Shown: positions 11,346 through 27,426 of the stretch, in pieces
Position numbering within the stretch: position 1 is the stretch's first letter
How the letters are laid out: each line of letters starts with the position of its first letter
Assembly: GCA_030770535.1 (NCBI GenBank)
Contig: JASVEC010000006.1
Coordinates: forward strand, 1-64,000
Direction of reading: 5' to 3'
DNA: 64,000 bases
DNA from: Batkoa obscura
Taxonomy: Eukaryota; Entomophthoromycota; Entomophthoromycetes; Entomophthorales; Batkoaceae
Notes under the pieces: generated by a model
Database searches by the model: none
The model's input: only the letters and a program-made list of their open reading frames with translations
Told to the model about the DNA's origin: nothing
Position numbers and translations under genes: made by a program

Positions 11346-11530
11346 AAATGAAAGTGTTCTTTTAATATTTTGGTTACTTAAGTAGCTAATTTTTAAACAT
11401 AGTAAATTCTGCAAAAAACATAGCCACATTAAATGACTTTTGCAAAAAAAGGTGCATAAAGTCAATTCATCAAAAAGCCAATAGTGATGTATTTATTATT
11501 GTTAGTCTATAATAATTTCAAAATTCATAA

Positions 11531-14500
11531 ATGTTTAATAGCTACGGGCATGATATATTATTAGCTGAACATTCAGGAGTATCGTTTCAAAAATATGATG
11601 AATTGATTCACAAGCTTCTAGAAGATGAAGAACGACATATTGATAAAAAAGTCGAACTTATAAAGTTATTTTCATATATTATTAAAAGAAATTGTCTTGT
11701 CATTTCTAAAGAGCCACAACTCTGGCTTAATGTAATTTCTTTTTTTTCTTTATTAGTTAACAATTAAAAACCTCCAAACAGTTCATCGTTGATTTTTTAT
11801 TAAAAAACCATCAGCTTATTGAAGGTATTTTACTTCAAAATTAAAAATTAAAAATTAAAAATATCCTTTAGAGATTATAAAGGACCAAAAGTTAAATGGA
11901 TTCCTTTTTTCGGCACTTTTATCTGCGTTTGGACAAACTTTCATGATAGGCGAAAGTGATGAAGAAGAAATAGAGTAATTAAGTTTTTGAGTTAAAAATA
12001 TTATAATTAAACCTTCAGTTATTATAATTTGGTTTCTTTTGAAAAGAAAGATGCCATTTTGCCTAAGTTTATCAAAGTATGTTTTTTATTTATATTAATA
12101 TTTACTAAATTATTCTTAAGGAGATTTCTGTTACATTTAAAAATAATAAAGAGATCGAAATGTTTTCCTTAAACGTAATAAAAACATTGATAAGCGAATC
12201 TCCAAAAAATTCACTGCCTTGTTTGTTGATACAATTTATGCAAGTTCAACATGAAAAGATGATAAAGTCAATTAATTTATATGATACTGTTGAATTTCCT
12301 CTTGACTTTGATTTTGAAACCGGTGTATTGTATTTACTTGATGGAAAAGATAAAAATAAACTAGATGCTCAGTTGGAATATATATTAAAAGCGTTAATTA
12401 ATACATATATAAATGTATGCAATCATTCTAAAGAAGATGATTCTAAACTTAAAGAAGGTAAAATACTATTTGTTATTTTATGTTTAAAAAAATTGATTAA
12501 TTTTTAGATTGGAAACGCTATATACTTCAAACAACAATTAATGTCGTTCTAAGATATAACATTCCAGTTGAAAGTAAAAAACATTTTATAAGATTTAATA
12601 TGGAGTTTACTTATTTATATTAGTGGTACTACTGTATATTCAGAGTATGAACCTTGAGCAATTAGTAAAAGCAATATCAAAAGATTTTGAATCACAGTAT
12701 TCATTATTTACAAATGAGTAATATTATTAAATTCTCTATTATTAGCTAACATTTTTAGTTCCAAAACTGAGCCATTAGTTAGTAATTTTGAAATCATTTT
12801 AAAACGCATATTATTGATTGATTCTTCAATTGCAAGAGTTGAAGTATTGGTTGTTTTATATATATCTTTGGATAAAATCTTACAAAATCAAGAATATAAT
12901 GGAATAACACCAATTGTACAATTATCAAAATCAGTTATATCCCACATAGTAAATAATTCGTATTTAAAATAAATTTAATATTTATTTAATAGATAAAAGA
13001 ATTATTTTCGTCTCCTTCACGTGTGATAACAATTGACATGAGTCTAGAAAGTTATTTGGGCATAGAAGGATGGGAGCCAGATAGAACAAATATTTATAAT
13101 AATGAGCAAGAAACAATTAAAAGATGGATATCCACATTACTTTATTATATAGTAGAAACATTAAACATAAATAAGTCATCAATAAGTAAATCTAGGTTAG
13201 ATACATTGATTGATTTACTGACCGAATTACTTGTGAACAATGTTTTTAAAGAGGATTATATTGAGTATCTTTCTTACATTTTAAATAACCTACAATCAAA
13301 GTTACCTATCGAATTTTTATTGAATTCGGATAAAGAAAAATTACTCAAAATACCCTCAATATACTTTTCGTATACTATTTTTAACAAAATATTACATATG
13401 TGTAACTATGATGACTCTATGTAAGTTACATATTATTTATGATATAAATATATATTCACTATTATTTTAATAGGATAAAAGACGTATTAAACAAGAATGA
13501 AACTAGTATAATGGGGCTGAAACAGTTAAGTAATATTTTTGTACTTAAAGCAACTGGGATAATTTCATATGATAAATTGCCCGAGATCAATCTAAACATT
13601 GATTATTCTATTAATAATAATTCAATTACTATGTCATTGATTATAATGTATCATTTTATTAGATACATTGAAATTAGTATTAATGCCACAACTATTGTTC
13701 CATACTTAACACTTTATAATATGACTGCTATATCTCTCCAGCTATTGACTATTGGAATGAAAGTTCGATATCAACTTAAGCAAACTAGTGTATCATATAA
13801 AACTCTTGTAAAATATATTAAAAAAGTGTTATTACATATTCACTATAATTTCAAATGGCATCAATCATTAAGTTTAGTTTATGAATGGGGTATAAAAACC
13901 AAGCTTCCTACTTATGGGATTAAGAGGACAGACACAAAAAGTGGGGTGGAGCAAAGTGATAGTAATAAGCGACGTCATTCTTTTTATGAGGAAGCAAAAC
14001 TTCATGGGTCTATTTCCTTTCAAAATCATATCAATTATGCACCTTTTACAAAACAATTAAGTGAATCAATTGCTGACTTGGATTCATTATATATCATTAA
14101 TATTGTTAAAGCATATGGGTAATTATTTTTAATTCCTATTGTTTAACATTAATTTTGTTTAATAGCTCAAAAGATGAAAATATAATTAACATAGTCAAAT
14201 CGAATATTATGGATTATCTTGATATTATAAATACATTTATTTCTTCAACTGATAATGGTAATTGTTATAATGTTAATATCATTTTCTACTTTTATGTTAA
14301 TTTTTTTCATTATAGAGTTAGAAAGAAAAAGGTTATTTTTCCTTATGTGTAAAGATTTTGATCATTTCAGTAATTCAATCAAAGACGCATTTTACTTGAA
14401 AAAAGACGACTATAAGAAAAAGATCGAAGCAGACGCGAAAAATGATATGTAGTTTTAATAATTTTGTATTATAAACAATTAATAAGAATTTAGGGATATT

Positions 14501-15006
14501 TTTGTTTTTGATATCTTCAAAGATAACCCCATATTAATTGAGTTTATTCAGATTTTAAGTTATGGTAAATAGCACTAACAATATGCATTATTATTTTTTA
14601 ATATTCTATTTTAGATTTTACTTTATTCCATCAATCTTCTGGTTTTTGGAAAAGACTGTTGCTTTTAATGATGCAATTCTGGAACATCAAAAGAGAGGGT
14701 CCTTCTTCTTCATTTCCATCTGAATTATATTTGACTTGTTCCCTTATTAAATGCTTGAATATTGTTAAAGCGTTACCAAGTCCATTTAATTACGTTGTTG
14801 AATTGTTACCGCTTATAAATTACAATGAAGTTGGTGCTATTTTATATAAAAGTGTTTGGCCAATGTTCCTTGTTTTTGAATTTAAAGAGACTAGGCCTGA
14901 GTTTTTACCTAATCAAGAGGAAGTTATGAAGCCTATTTTGGATGCATTAAGAGCTCATCCTTTAAAAGTCAAAAAAATGGTCAATTTATTTCAAAAGAAT
15001 TTATAA
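11531..15006 (+). CDS. Large unrecognised helical protein, multi-exon
   Basis: A gene of about ten exons encoding roughly 1000 residues, with no family I can name. The start ATG at 11531 gives MFNSYGHDILLAEHSGVSF. Long leucine/isoleucine-rich helical stretches with few glycines or prolines suggest an alpha-solenoid scaffold. There are no membrane segments, no catalytic motif and no clear repeat unit. Clear introns include 11832-11878, 12077-12120 and 14567-14613. The C-terminus, after the segment NYNEVGAILYKSVWPMFL, ends at TAA 15004-15006. In the first exon the frame slips by one base in an A-rich run near 11765; the continuation in the other frame (FIVDFLLKNHQLIE) is clearly coding. That may be a read error, because the rest of the gene is open. 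Confidence 0.65.
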
Positions 15007-15210
15007 TAAACATTAAGTAAATTTTTTTTTTTTATTAAATTATGAAAAATTATTATCAAAATCAATTAAAACGCTATTAATAAAAGTTTAGAGTAAATAT
15101 CACTAGTTTATCATACAGTACTAGTAATAAATTGAATTGTAACATAAATGTGCTACTACATAATTGAAGTGTAATTATATTAATTAAAATTAAAACTGAA
15201 GCATTCTAAC

Positions 15211-16494
15211 TTAAGGTAACACTGGCTTAGAGGAAGTTGCATTATCTTCCTTTACATCATGAATTATTGTCAAATTCTTTTTAGAATCAAGCTCATGTAA
15301 TCCAATCCCTTGCAAAGCTAGTTCTTCTTCAAGTCTTATACTTGATATGTTATTAGACTCATTCAAGTGTTCATCTAATTCTGGAGTTTCCTCTTCCCCT
15401 GTTTCGTTTTGACTCCAACTAGGTTTACGCATCATTTCTCTGAATGTTTCACTAAGCATGATGGCGTCATTAGCAGTAAGATTGGTCTGATTTAATGAAA
15501 TTGGTGACACGGAATCTGTTGTTAAGGCACTCGATCTAGAGCCGGTCATCCCAAACCCTGCAGAAGAGGTACTACCAAGCCTTCTAGCGCCAACCCCACC
15601 ATTTTTCCCGCCATTAATAATATAACTTTTTTCTGTATTTTCTGGAATCATTTTGGCTTTTTTGCTTTTTCTTCTCCAAACAACAATTAATGGTATTAGC
15701 AACAATATTAAACCAGCTAATGCTAATAAGACAATCCCATAAATTGGAAGTGCAAGTTCATTTGATGGTTGTTTCTCATCAATGTTTTCTTGATCATTCG
15801 TTGGGGTAGCAAAAAAAGTACCATTCTTTACTTCAGTACTGCTAGGCGTAGATGTACTTTTTGTTTTTGAAGTCATTGTTGTCTCTGTGGAAGTTGACGA
15901 AGGTATGGGTGGATTAGGATCAATTATATTAAAATTAGGTCCTTTTGAAGAAACATCATTAGAGCTCGAGCTACTAGATTTGATAACAAACCATGCTGAT
16001 TTTCGAATTGGACCCTTAGTATTTTTTCCATCAAGATTGCTATCAAATTGATAAAATTGGGCTTTTGTAATTTTTACTGAAAAAGTTCCGTCTTTATTTT
16101 GAAGATCCTTTTGTGTGAATATGGGATCTCTGGAATTATCTGAAATATAAAGGGAAATATCTATAAGGCCATTCGTTTGAATCGACGGGTAATCTTTATT
16201 CCACTTAAGTAAATGAATGTCATTAACTGCCCATGAGTCATTCTCCTGAGGAGAACAGTAAAGATCAAACCCTCCACAGGAACGAGAAGCTTCTAATAAA
16301 TATATCAGTATCCATATTATATCATACAATAACAGCTGTTATATACCTTTATCAACTAGCGTCAAATTCAAGTCTTGTGTATCATTACTTACACCCAAAA
16401 TATTACTTTGAAAGAGACTTAAAGCTATCAATGTAGCTGATATTATCCGTAGATTAATTGAATATAATAAATTCGAGCCTTTAAATTTAAGCAT
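15211..16494 (-). CDS. Single-pass type I surface protein, Ser/Thr-rich
   Basis: Two exons. Exon 1 (16347-16494) encodes a signal peptide with hydrophobic core IISATLIALSLF; exon 2 (15211-16292) carries the rest, about 409 residues in all. The ectodomain begins with a cysteine pair (CGGFDLYC) and a sandwich-like region around LLKWNKDYPSI, of the kind seen in fungal KRE9/KNH1-type and DUF7137 proteins. A Ser/Thr stalk (SSTSTETTMTSKTKSTSTPS) follows, then one membrane segment (LPIYGIVLLALAGLILLLIP), a basic stop-transfer (WRRKSKK) and a 130-residue acidic, serine-rich tail. The layout resembles cell-wall sensors, but the family is uncertain. Its 3' end faces the helical-protein gene, 204 bases away. 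Confidence 0.7.
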
Positions 16495-18496
16495 TATCAG
16501 CAATGTATTGAACTATTGAAATTAGATGGGAATCAAAATAACTCTAAAATGTGTAATTAATTTTTATACTGGTTAGGTAAGAGGTTGAGTTGATTATTAT
16601 TGCTATTAATGTTTTATAAAGCTTGTTGAATAAAATGTATCCCAAGTATAGGGATTGTTTTGTACAGGGAACTTTTGATAATTAACTTATAAACAACCTA
16701 GTTTCTAAAATAAAGATTAATAAGCGAATACAAAGAATTAATGCAACATACTATTGAAATATTGTGATAATAAAATGATTATTGATTAGACTAATATGGA
16801 TGGTTTCGGTTAGAAATACTGTTTAACAACTAATTAATATTAATCAACAGAAGGAAACCATTCTAATGTGATTTATGATAAAAATGGAAATACTCTTAAT
16901 GTAAGTTTTATAATGCATTTGATTTGCTATAAGGAAAAAAACAAATATATTTGATTGGCAGTTATTCCCAATTGATCCAATTAATGTCAAGTCATATATC
17001 CCCAAGGTTTATCAGCATGATTGACTTTTAAATCCAATTTAGGAACAAGGCAACCAATAAATTTTGAATAACCTGGAAGTCCTGAGTATTAAATCAGCCA
17101 ATAAAGATGAGTTAAAACTAAAATCCTGAATATCTTAGCATAATTAACTATTAAAAGGTGCTACAATTGGAGTTTTACTTCTGCAACTCTACTGCGATCT
17201 AACTTGCAGTGACTTTTAGAGCTATTTATTTGCTTGCTTGGTTTTTTTAAAGCCTCAACTTTACATTTAACCTGGTTCTTAAAAATTATATTATTAAATG
17301 AACCGTTAACTAGGTCACAATAAAGCTGCAGAAGTTGTAAGTGAGGAATGAATGTATAAAAATAAGATTATGTTCTATTTCTTATATTGGAAATTATAAG
17401 TTAATCTATTTTTGATAACTATAAATCATACAAAAAATCATACTCTATACGTAAATTAATAATAGAAACAATTACAACTAATATAAATATATGATTGTTA
17501 GATAGATATTATAGTAATATTAATAATATAAGAAATAAAAATACACGCTTGTAATAAGAGTAATGTTTAATTCTATATTGTTTTTATTGTTCTGTTAAAC
17601 AGTAATACAATAGTAAATGACAGAACTAAAAATAGATTTTACTATTGAATAACACGATTTATTAAGTTATAAAGTTATTTTTAGTAACTAGTTATCAAAG
17701 CAATGTTTATTATTGTTATGTTATATACTTATTTCCAACTAGACAATATAAATCCCATATTGTTTAATATTAAACTTAATGCTATAAAATACATTAGCGT
17801 TAGACTTGCACATTATAATATTTAATTCATTATACGTAATCATTGAAGCTAATAAATGATTTAAGTTTATAAATATCTATTATTTCAAAAATACTTTTTC
17901 TAATCTAAATTTTGCTCCGCACATTACATTGCATTTATAAGTTGGCTTTACGTATAAAAATCCTTAAGCCTATCATCCTTAATTTTATTAAACATTTTAA
18001 AGCATAAAAATTTAGTTTGAGGGATAATGATGCAGATGCTTTAGGAATAATAACTAGTTGAAATATATCAAGCATAATTTTTTCTCAATTTTATTAAAAT
18101 AGCAACTTATTATGTAAAACTTTGCTATCATTTTATAACGTATATCAGGATTTAATAAATTCATTTATTCAATTGTTCCTTATTGTATTCATATATATAT
18201 CTACTAAGAAAACCACTACACTTAAAATTTTATTTCATTTGAATCTAACTATTAATATTAAATGTTTTGCTAAACAATAGCCCAAATAACTATAATCTTG
18301 CTTTCTAAAAAATGTAATTTTTTTAACCTTTCATTTCAAATCATTATAAAATCACAATTAAACAATATTTTTTATTATGAATATTGAGCTATTCTTTATA
18401 TTGTAATAAATTAAAAAACAAAAGCTTCAAATTACATATTTTATTAAAATAGGCTATTTTCTCGAATATTATTATTTAATAAAATGTTTTATGAAT
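16495..18496. other. Intergenic, 2 kb, no confident gene
   Basis: AT-rich spacer between the surface-protein start and the PKC1 stop. A possible tiny multi-exon frame at 16796-17060 on the plus strand is reported as a finding. I saw no repeats of the families present elsewhere. Confidence 0.5.
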
Positions 18497-21966
<3,470 letters not shown>

Positions 21967-22544
21967 TGTATTAAAGCCTCTAATAGTACAAAAATGATAT
22001 GATTTATAATTATAAGATTTATTACGTTTTGATCTTTTTTATTACACACTTTAAGCCAATAAAAACTAAAGTTTAGGATTAGTGGATATTAAGAGCATAT
22101 TGATAAGGAACACATAAATTTGAGGGGTTTTTCATTGCTTTTTATCTTACAATTTATTGCAAAATTTGACTAATATAGAAACAAGCGAACACTATGAGTT
22201 CATCAAATAAATTATATTTTTCCGTTTCAATCTAATTGGATTCTTTTGTCAAAACAAAGACAATAATCACTCAATAATTTAGACATTATTTATTACTAAA
22301 AGTACTTAAAAAATAACTTTTATATTGAGTTGAGGTTGTACTTTGACTTAAAATATTTTACATATGATAGAAAATTATTTATAATAAAAATACAAATAAA
22401 TCGAACATTCTATCATTTATTATTCTTAAAATATAAGCTTACAATTCTTATTTAATTACTTTGAAAAGTACATTTTAGTACCTATTATTAAAGCTCTAGA
22501 TTCATCTATACGACATTTATTAATTTTGTTAGACTCAAACATTT
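21967..22544. other. Intergenic between PKC1 and SKI8
   Basis: Presumed PKC1 promoter and SKI8 3' flank, since both genes are on the minus strand. AT-rich; no conserved element recognised. An ATG just after the SKI8 stop opens only a short frame and is not counted as a gene. Confidence 0.5.
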
Positions 22545-23905
22545 TTATTTAAGTTGAAATATAGGCTGGTCTAATAAATTTAAACTGCCAGATTCTAAAG
22601 CTATTACGATTTTATAGTTTTGTTCAGACACAGCTTTACGAATAACGCCCCAAACCTGATCTTTTAAATTTGTGTCCTAATAATATTATATTAATTTTGT
22701 TTACTATCAAAGAATTGTATTATTTACTTCATCCAGGTTTGATTTAATAGATCCAATACATGTTATATTATCCAAACACCAAAACTTAACAGTTGTATCA
22801 GAAGACCTTAAAATTAAATATATCGTAAAAATCATCAATATTTCTATTTACCCCGAAATAAGTAAGTTTCCTGCAACATCATCTTTTTGTATCGATAAAG
22901 AATTAATCCATGATTCATGCCCTGTTAATACTCCTAATATGTTTTGATGGTGCCTAAAACAAGAATTAATTTAAATAAATTTACTATATTATCAAACATA
23001 CGGATTATAAACTGTTATCTTTCCTTCATCTGTGCCTACTGCTAAGCATTGGCCATCCTCAGAAAATGACACTGCTCTAATTGAAGATTGGCTAACTTAT
23101 ATATTAAATTAGCAATGATTTAGTACAAAAACAGTAGTTACCATTAAATTTTCTATATAAAGATTGAGTCTGTATACTCATCAAGTATAAGTTCCCTTGA
23201 TTACTTCCACAACCAATATAATTTCCACAAGGAGACTAATAGGATAAATAATTTATTATATACAATATTCAAAAAGCTGAATTACATAGGTTATTGATAA
23301 TAAAAAATCATCAGTAGGTGCTTTTAAATCGAATAATGGTTTTCCATCTTGGATAGAATAAATACTGATTTTTCCTTTTTGACCACAAATAGCTACTTGT
23401 GTTGAATCAGGAGAAATTTTACATTTATATGTCGTTACTTTAATAAATATTATTTTTTTGAAAATAAATATCTAAAAAACATTACGCTCTTCAAATTCAA
23501 TCTTATGAACAATTGATTCAATTTGCATATCATAAATGACCAGTTTATTATCTAAACCAATCGAACAAACATCTAAAAATAATTATCAAAATTTAAAATG
23601 TTATTTTAAACTTACATTTATCATCACTAGTAATATCCACTGAAGTTACTCCCCACAAATGTTCTGAGTGTAAAGTTTTTTCTACTTTAAGGTCTTCTTC
23701 TATTTTCCTTGTTTATCTTAAAAATGATTTTTATATTTAAAAAATCTTAATTACCATAATTTTACAGCTTTATCTATTGAACCAGTTATTATGTTATTTG
23801 AAGTTGAAGCAAGGGACCAAATTGCTCCAAGGTGACTGTTATCATCTATTTCATATTAAAAGGTTGATTTGAGTAGAAAATTTAATTTTTACCTTCTTTT
23901 TCCAT
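22545..23905 (-). CDS. SKI8: WD40 protein Ski8/WDR61
   Basis: A seven-bladed WD40 protein of about 300 residues in some ten exons. In the Ski complex Ski8 helps the cytoplasmic exosome degrade mRNA, and it also acts in meiotic recombination and, as WDR61, with Paf1C. Blades can be followed from the start ATG (23903-23905): IWSLASTSNNIITGSIDKAV, then CSIGLDNKLVIYDMQ, AICGQKGKISIYSIQDGKP, LSITYSPCGNYIGCGSNQG, VSFSEDGQCLAVGTDEG and GHESWINSLSIQ followed by ISGSSDTTVKFW. Blade order, length and the motif ahead of DQVWGV match WDR61. It lies head to tail upstream of PKC1; nothing suggests a functional link. Confidence 0.85.
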
Positions 23906-24250
23906 CCTACAATTTTTTTTAAATATACTAAGTCGTTGCTTCAAAGTTTTTTTACAATGAAAAAGAATAAACCAAAATTAAAGTCGATTTGTTTAATAAA
24001 TTACGAAATATTATTCATTAGTAACAAATAAAAATAGTAATCAATAAAGATAAAGTTTAGTTTTAGGATATGCTACTTTCTAGATAAAATTATAACAAAC
24101 TCATCCCTTTTTTTCTATTAGTCTTGCCTTAGTTATGATCACAAGCAATTTATATTTCTAAATTGTAATATTTTATTTTAGATCATGAATATCAAATATG
24201 AATAGTATGGATAATATGTGTAGAATTAATTATTGAGTAATACGTAACAG
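23906..24250. other. Short intergenic, nothing seen
   Basis: 345 bases of AT-rich spacer between the SKI8 start and the Rab gene stop. No feature was recognised. Confidence 0.5.
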
Positions 24251-25033
24251 CTATAAGAAACAGCAGGCATTTCTTTTAGAGTTATCATCTGATTCTTGGG
24301 CTTCTTTTAGTTTGATTTGAGCTGGAGTTAATTGCACCATTGTTTGGGAATACATAGAAGAGGCTTTATCTTCTCTATCATTCTTATACTTTGCACTTTC
24401 TAAAAACTGGATCTTAGAATGCTCTTCATATAATTTGTTATTGAGAGGATTAGGTATTAAATCGATTATTGCTTGGAATGCAGTTTCAACATTTGTTCCA
24501 AGTTTAGCGGAAGTTTCTAGCCAAGGATATTTCATTGACTCTGTTGAATATTTATCAAGCCATGCATTTATTTGACGTTTAGAAATGACTCTATCATTGA
24601 GATCAACCTTATTTCCAATAACCGCAAACGGAAAATTGTCCGGATCATGACAACCGCAATATTTTAAAAACTCCAACCTCCATTTTGTTAAATTTTCAAA
24701 AGTTAGATAATTATTTACATCATATACCATGATACAAGCATCTGCTCCTCTATAAAATGCTACACCTAAAGACTGAAACCTTTCTTGACCAGCGGTATCC
24801 CATATTTGTAATGTCACCTTGCGTCCATCTTTTTGAAGTTCTTTGGTCACAAAGTCAGCTCCAATAGTAGTTTTATAGTTATTTGTAAATCTGCGGTGAA
24901 GAAATTGATTCCTTAAACTAGTCTTTTAAGATTAGTTAATTGTAATAAAATCATCAAATTGTGCTTTTACTTTACCAACCCCTCCGTCTCCTATTAATAC
25001 TATTTTATAAATATCTTTGGAATCTTTTAACAT
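24251..25033 (-). CDS. YPT7: Rab7-family GTPase
   Basis: A small GTPase of about 235 residues that should direct fusion at late endosomes and vacuoles. Exon 1 gives the P-loop GDGGVGKTSL, split by an intron right after the lysine. The switch region TTIGADF, WDTAGQERFQSLGVAFYRGA, GNKVDL and ETSAK follow. TIGADF and the SLGVAFYRGAD stretch are Rab7 hallmarks. The C-terminal tail is about 25 residues longer than in human RAB7 and ends NACCFL, a CCXX prenylation signal rather than the usual CXC. The first exon ATG is at 25031-25033, and the long second exon starts near 24910. Confidence 0.85.
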
Positions 25034-26124
25034 GAAAACAAATAATTTGTTTTCATGCCTTAATTTAACAAATTTTAACAGCTACTGTTTAAACTTGGTT
25101 TAAATTAACCAAATATAAAATATTACATTGAAGGTAACTGAAATAAAAGTTTAAGAAATTATATCGCTACATGAAAATAGAATCCTTGGATTATATGAAA
25201 TAATCTAGATAGTTAATATTGACAATACCAATTGTAAAGTAGTCTCTTTATCTTTCCTTCATAGTACTAATTGTTATAAAAATAGAATATTTTTATCTTT
25301 ATTTTTAAATTTTAATGTATATAAAAACTTTATTATCATAGTAACTTTTGATATGAGGTAATAAAAACTTCAATATAATATTGGTACAAAGTATTATTTT
25401 TATTTAAAATTATTAATAGATTTTATTATGCTTGTATATCATTTTTAAAATATAAAAAATATAATTTAGCACTGGCTAATATTTTTATAAATCAAATTAA
25501 TTAATCTAAAAAACAATGAATATTACAAGGTTTTTATGTAGAAAAAGTTATAAGACGTTAAAATAGTAAATTGAAGATAGTTAAGTTTATAATAAACATA
25601 AACTAGATAGAGTGTATGTAAGCTAACTTAGTATATATGAATGCATTATTTTATTAGAATTTCAAACAATTTTATATAATTTGATTTAGTTATCATAGTA
25701 ACTTTAAATGCTTTATAAAAAAATATGACAGTAATTTATCCACTTTGAAACTTTGTAAATATAGCCTAAAAACAATTGTTTAATTCAATAACTATTGTGT
25801 TTGTATATTTAAATCAATATACGATAGCAGTTTGAAATTAAATATTTAAGCAGAATACTTTTAAAGAATACTTTTACATTGTGATTGATTAGGCTATGTA
25901 TAATCGAAAGATATAAAAGATTTAAAGCATGAATTTTTACTATTAGAAGACTATTCGATATTATTCAATATACGTAAATGGTATAATAGCTAATATATTA
26001 GTTTGTCATTTAAAATTAGTACATAACAACAATTAATCATAAAGTTTGAAAACTCAATTCGATTGGATTATATAAATTGATGATGTAAATAAACAAATTA
26101 ACATTTTTTATTCTACTTTATTCA
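25034..26124. other. Intergenic, 1.1 kb, promoter region of two divergent genes
   Basis: Very AT-rich stretch between the Rab gene start (minus) and the ZIP transporter start (plus), so it should hold both promoters. I see only A/T runs and no recognisable motif or hidden gene. Confidence 0.5.
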
Positions 26125-27426
26125 ATGGAGTTCAAAAAAATATATTTGTGGGCTATATTGTTACTTATAGTTATTTTGGGCGTGGATGCTCATGGCCATC
26201 ACCATCACCATCATCATGGTAGTAATATGCCTAAGGATCACGCCCATGCCAATTTTCATAAAGGGGAGATTCCCAAAGATCATTTTCACGCTGGTATACA
26301 TAAGGATCATGCTCATGGCCACAGTCATACTCATTATCACGACTCTAAGTTTGAAAGTAAAGCTAATTATGTCCTTGACTTATTATTCCCTAGTCAAAGC
26401 CCAATGTTCAACTCTTTTTTATCTACATTTTATATCTCGTTTTTTCCAAATATATTGTTATTATTTGTTCCAAGTCAAATTAGAGCCTCAAGTCTTAATG
26501 TATTAGTTAGCTTTGCTGTGGGCGGGTTATTAGGTGATGTTTTTTTGCATCTTCTTCCTCATACTTTCATGGATGCTTTTAGTGCTGGTCTCGATTCAGA
26601 AGAACTAACTATAAGAAATATATGCATTGGGTTGGCAATATTTGCTGGAGCTCTTAGTTTCTATTTTTTAGATAAACTCTTAAGAATTGTATCTGGAAAT
26701 AAAGGCCATAGTCATGGACATAGCCATAGTCACACTCATTTGCATAAAGATGAGAAAGATTCAGCTACAAGTACTGGATTGGATTCCAAAGAAGAATCAG
26801 GCTCCTCATTAAGGAAAAGAAAGGGAGAAAAAGATACTAAAGATGATTCGGATAAAAAAGATAATAAGGAAATCAAACAAGTGAAATTATCGGCTTATCT
26901 TAACCTTATCGCAGATTTTTCACATAATTTCACTGATGGTCTTGCTATTGCCGCTTCCTTTTATTTTTCTCGTTCTATTGGTATTTCTACAACCATTGCT
27001 GTTTTCTTCCATGAGATTCCTCACGAAGTTGGTGATTTCGCTATTTTGTTACAATCTGGCTTTTCTCGTTTAGAAGCTCTTTATTCTCAATTTATAACCG
27101 CAATAGGAGCCATGTTAGGCACAGCAGCTGGAGTTGCAATCCAAGAATTATTAAACAATCAAGAGCAAGTAGATAATAATGAAATTTCAAAACTATTTGG
27201 ATACTTACCTATTTCTGCAAGTGATCTTGTATTACCAATTACTGCAGGCGGTTTTTTATATATTGCAACAGTCTCTGTTATACCTGATTTACTTGAAATA
27301 CCCAGTGATTTAGAGAATGAAAAGAAAGAAACAAGTAAACTTGCTTTAGGAGTTCAACTTTTTAAAGAAGTATTAGCTATGTTGTTAGGTGTCGGATTGA
27401 TGGCTTTAGTATCATTATATGAATAA
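26125..27426 (+). CDS. ZIP zinc transporter, KE4/SLC39A7 type
   Basis: A single-exon gene of 433 residues in the LIV-1/KE4 branch of the ZIP family, which usually moves zinc from the ER or Golgi into the cytosol. A signal peptide (IYLWAILLLIVILGVDA) leads to a histidine-rich luminal stretch starting HGHHHHHHHGS. Membrane segments begin near residue 100. A second histidine cluster (GHSHGHSHSHTHLH, about residue 192) lies in the cytosolic loop, followed by a charged segment. The metal-site helices carry HNFTDGLAIAASF (about residue 268) and HEIPHEVGDFAILLQ (about residue 297), the diagnostic LIV-1 motif. Length matches yeast Yke4 and human ZIP7. It lacks introns, unlike its neighbours. Confidence 0.92.
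   Translation: MEFKKIYLWAILLLIVILGVDAHGHHHHHHHGSNMPKDHAHANFHKGEIPKDHFHAGIHKDHAHGHSHTHYHDSKFESKANYVLDLLFPSQSPMFNSFLSTFYISFFPNILLLFVPSQIRASSLNVLVSFAVGGLLGDVFLHLLPHTFMDAFSAGLDSEELTIRNICIGLAIFAGALSFYFLDKLLRIVSGNKGHSHGHSHSHTHLHKDEKDSATSTGLDSKEESGSSLRKRKGEKDTKDDSDKKDNKEIKQVKLSAYLNLIADFSHNFTDGLAIAASFYFSRSIGISTTIAVFFHEIPHEVGDFAILLQSGFSRLEALYSQFITAIGAMLGTAAGVAIQELLNNQEQVDNNEISKLFGYLPISASDLVLPITAGGFLYIATVSVIPDLLEIPSDLENEKKETSKLALGVQLFKEVLAMLLGVGLMALVSLYE

Larger units (their letters stand above)
10192..11530. other. Intergenic with two MITE copies and a long hairpin
   Basis: No gene was recognised. The stretch holds MITE copies D (10776-10880) and E (11046-11149) and an inverted repeat at 11180-11345. 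Short open frames here read through these elements and are not genes. Confidence 0.6.

Noticed and set aside
17750-18130. Possible third, decayed IDE fragment (words like TTTAATTCATTATACGTA)
   Set aside because: The resemblance is limited to A/T-rich words and does not extend into conserved protein blocks.
22490-22542. Frame MFESNKINKCRIDESRAL after the SKI8 stop as a PKC1 first exon
   Set aside because: It cannot be joined cleanly to the HR1 exon, whereas the ATG at 21964-21966 can, and it lies in the presumed SKI8 3' flank.
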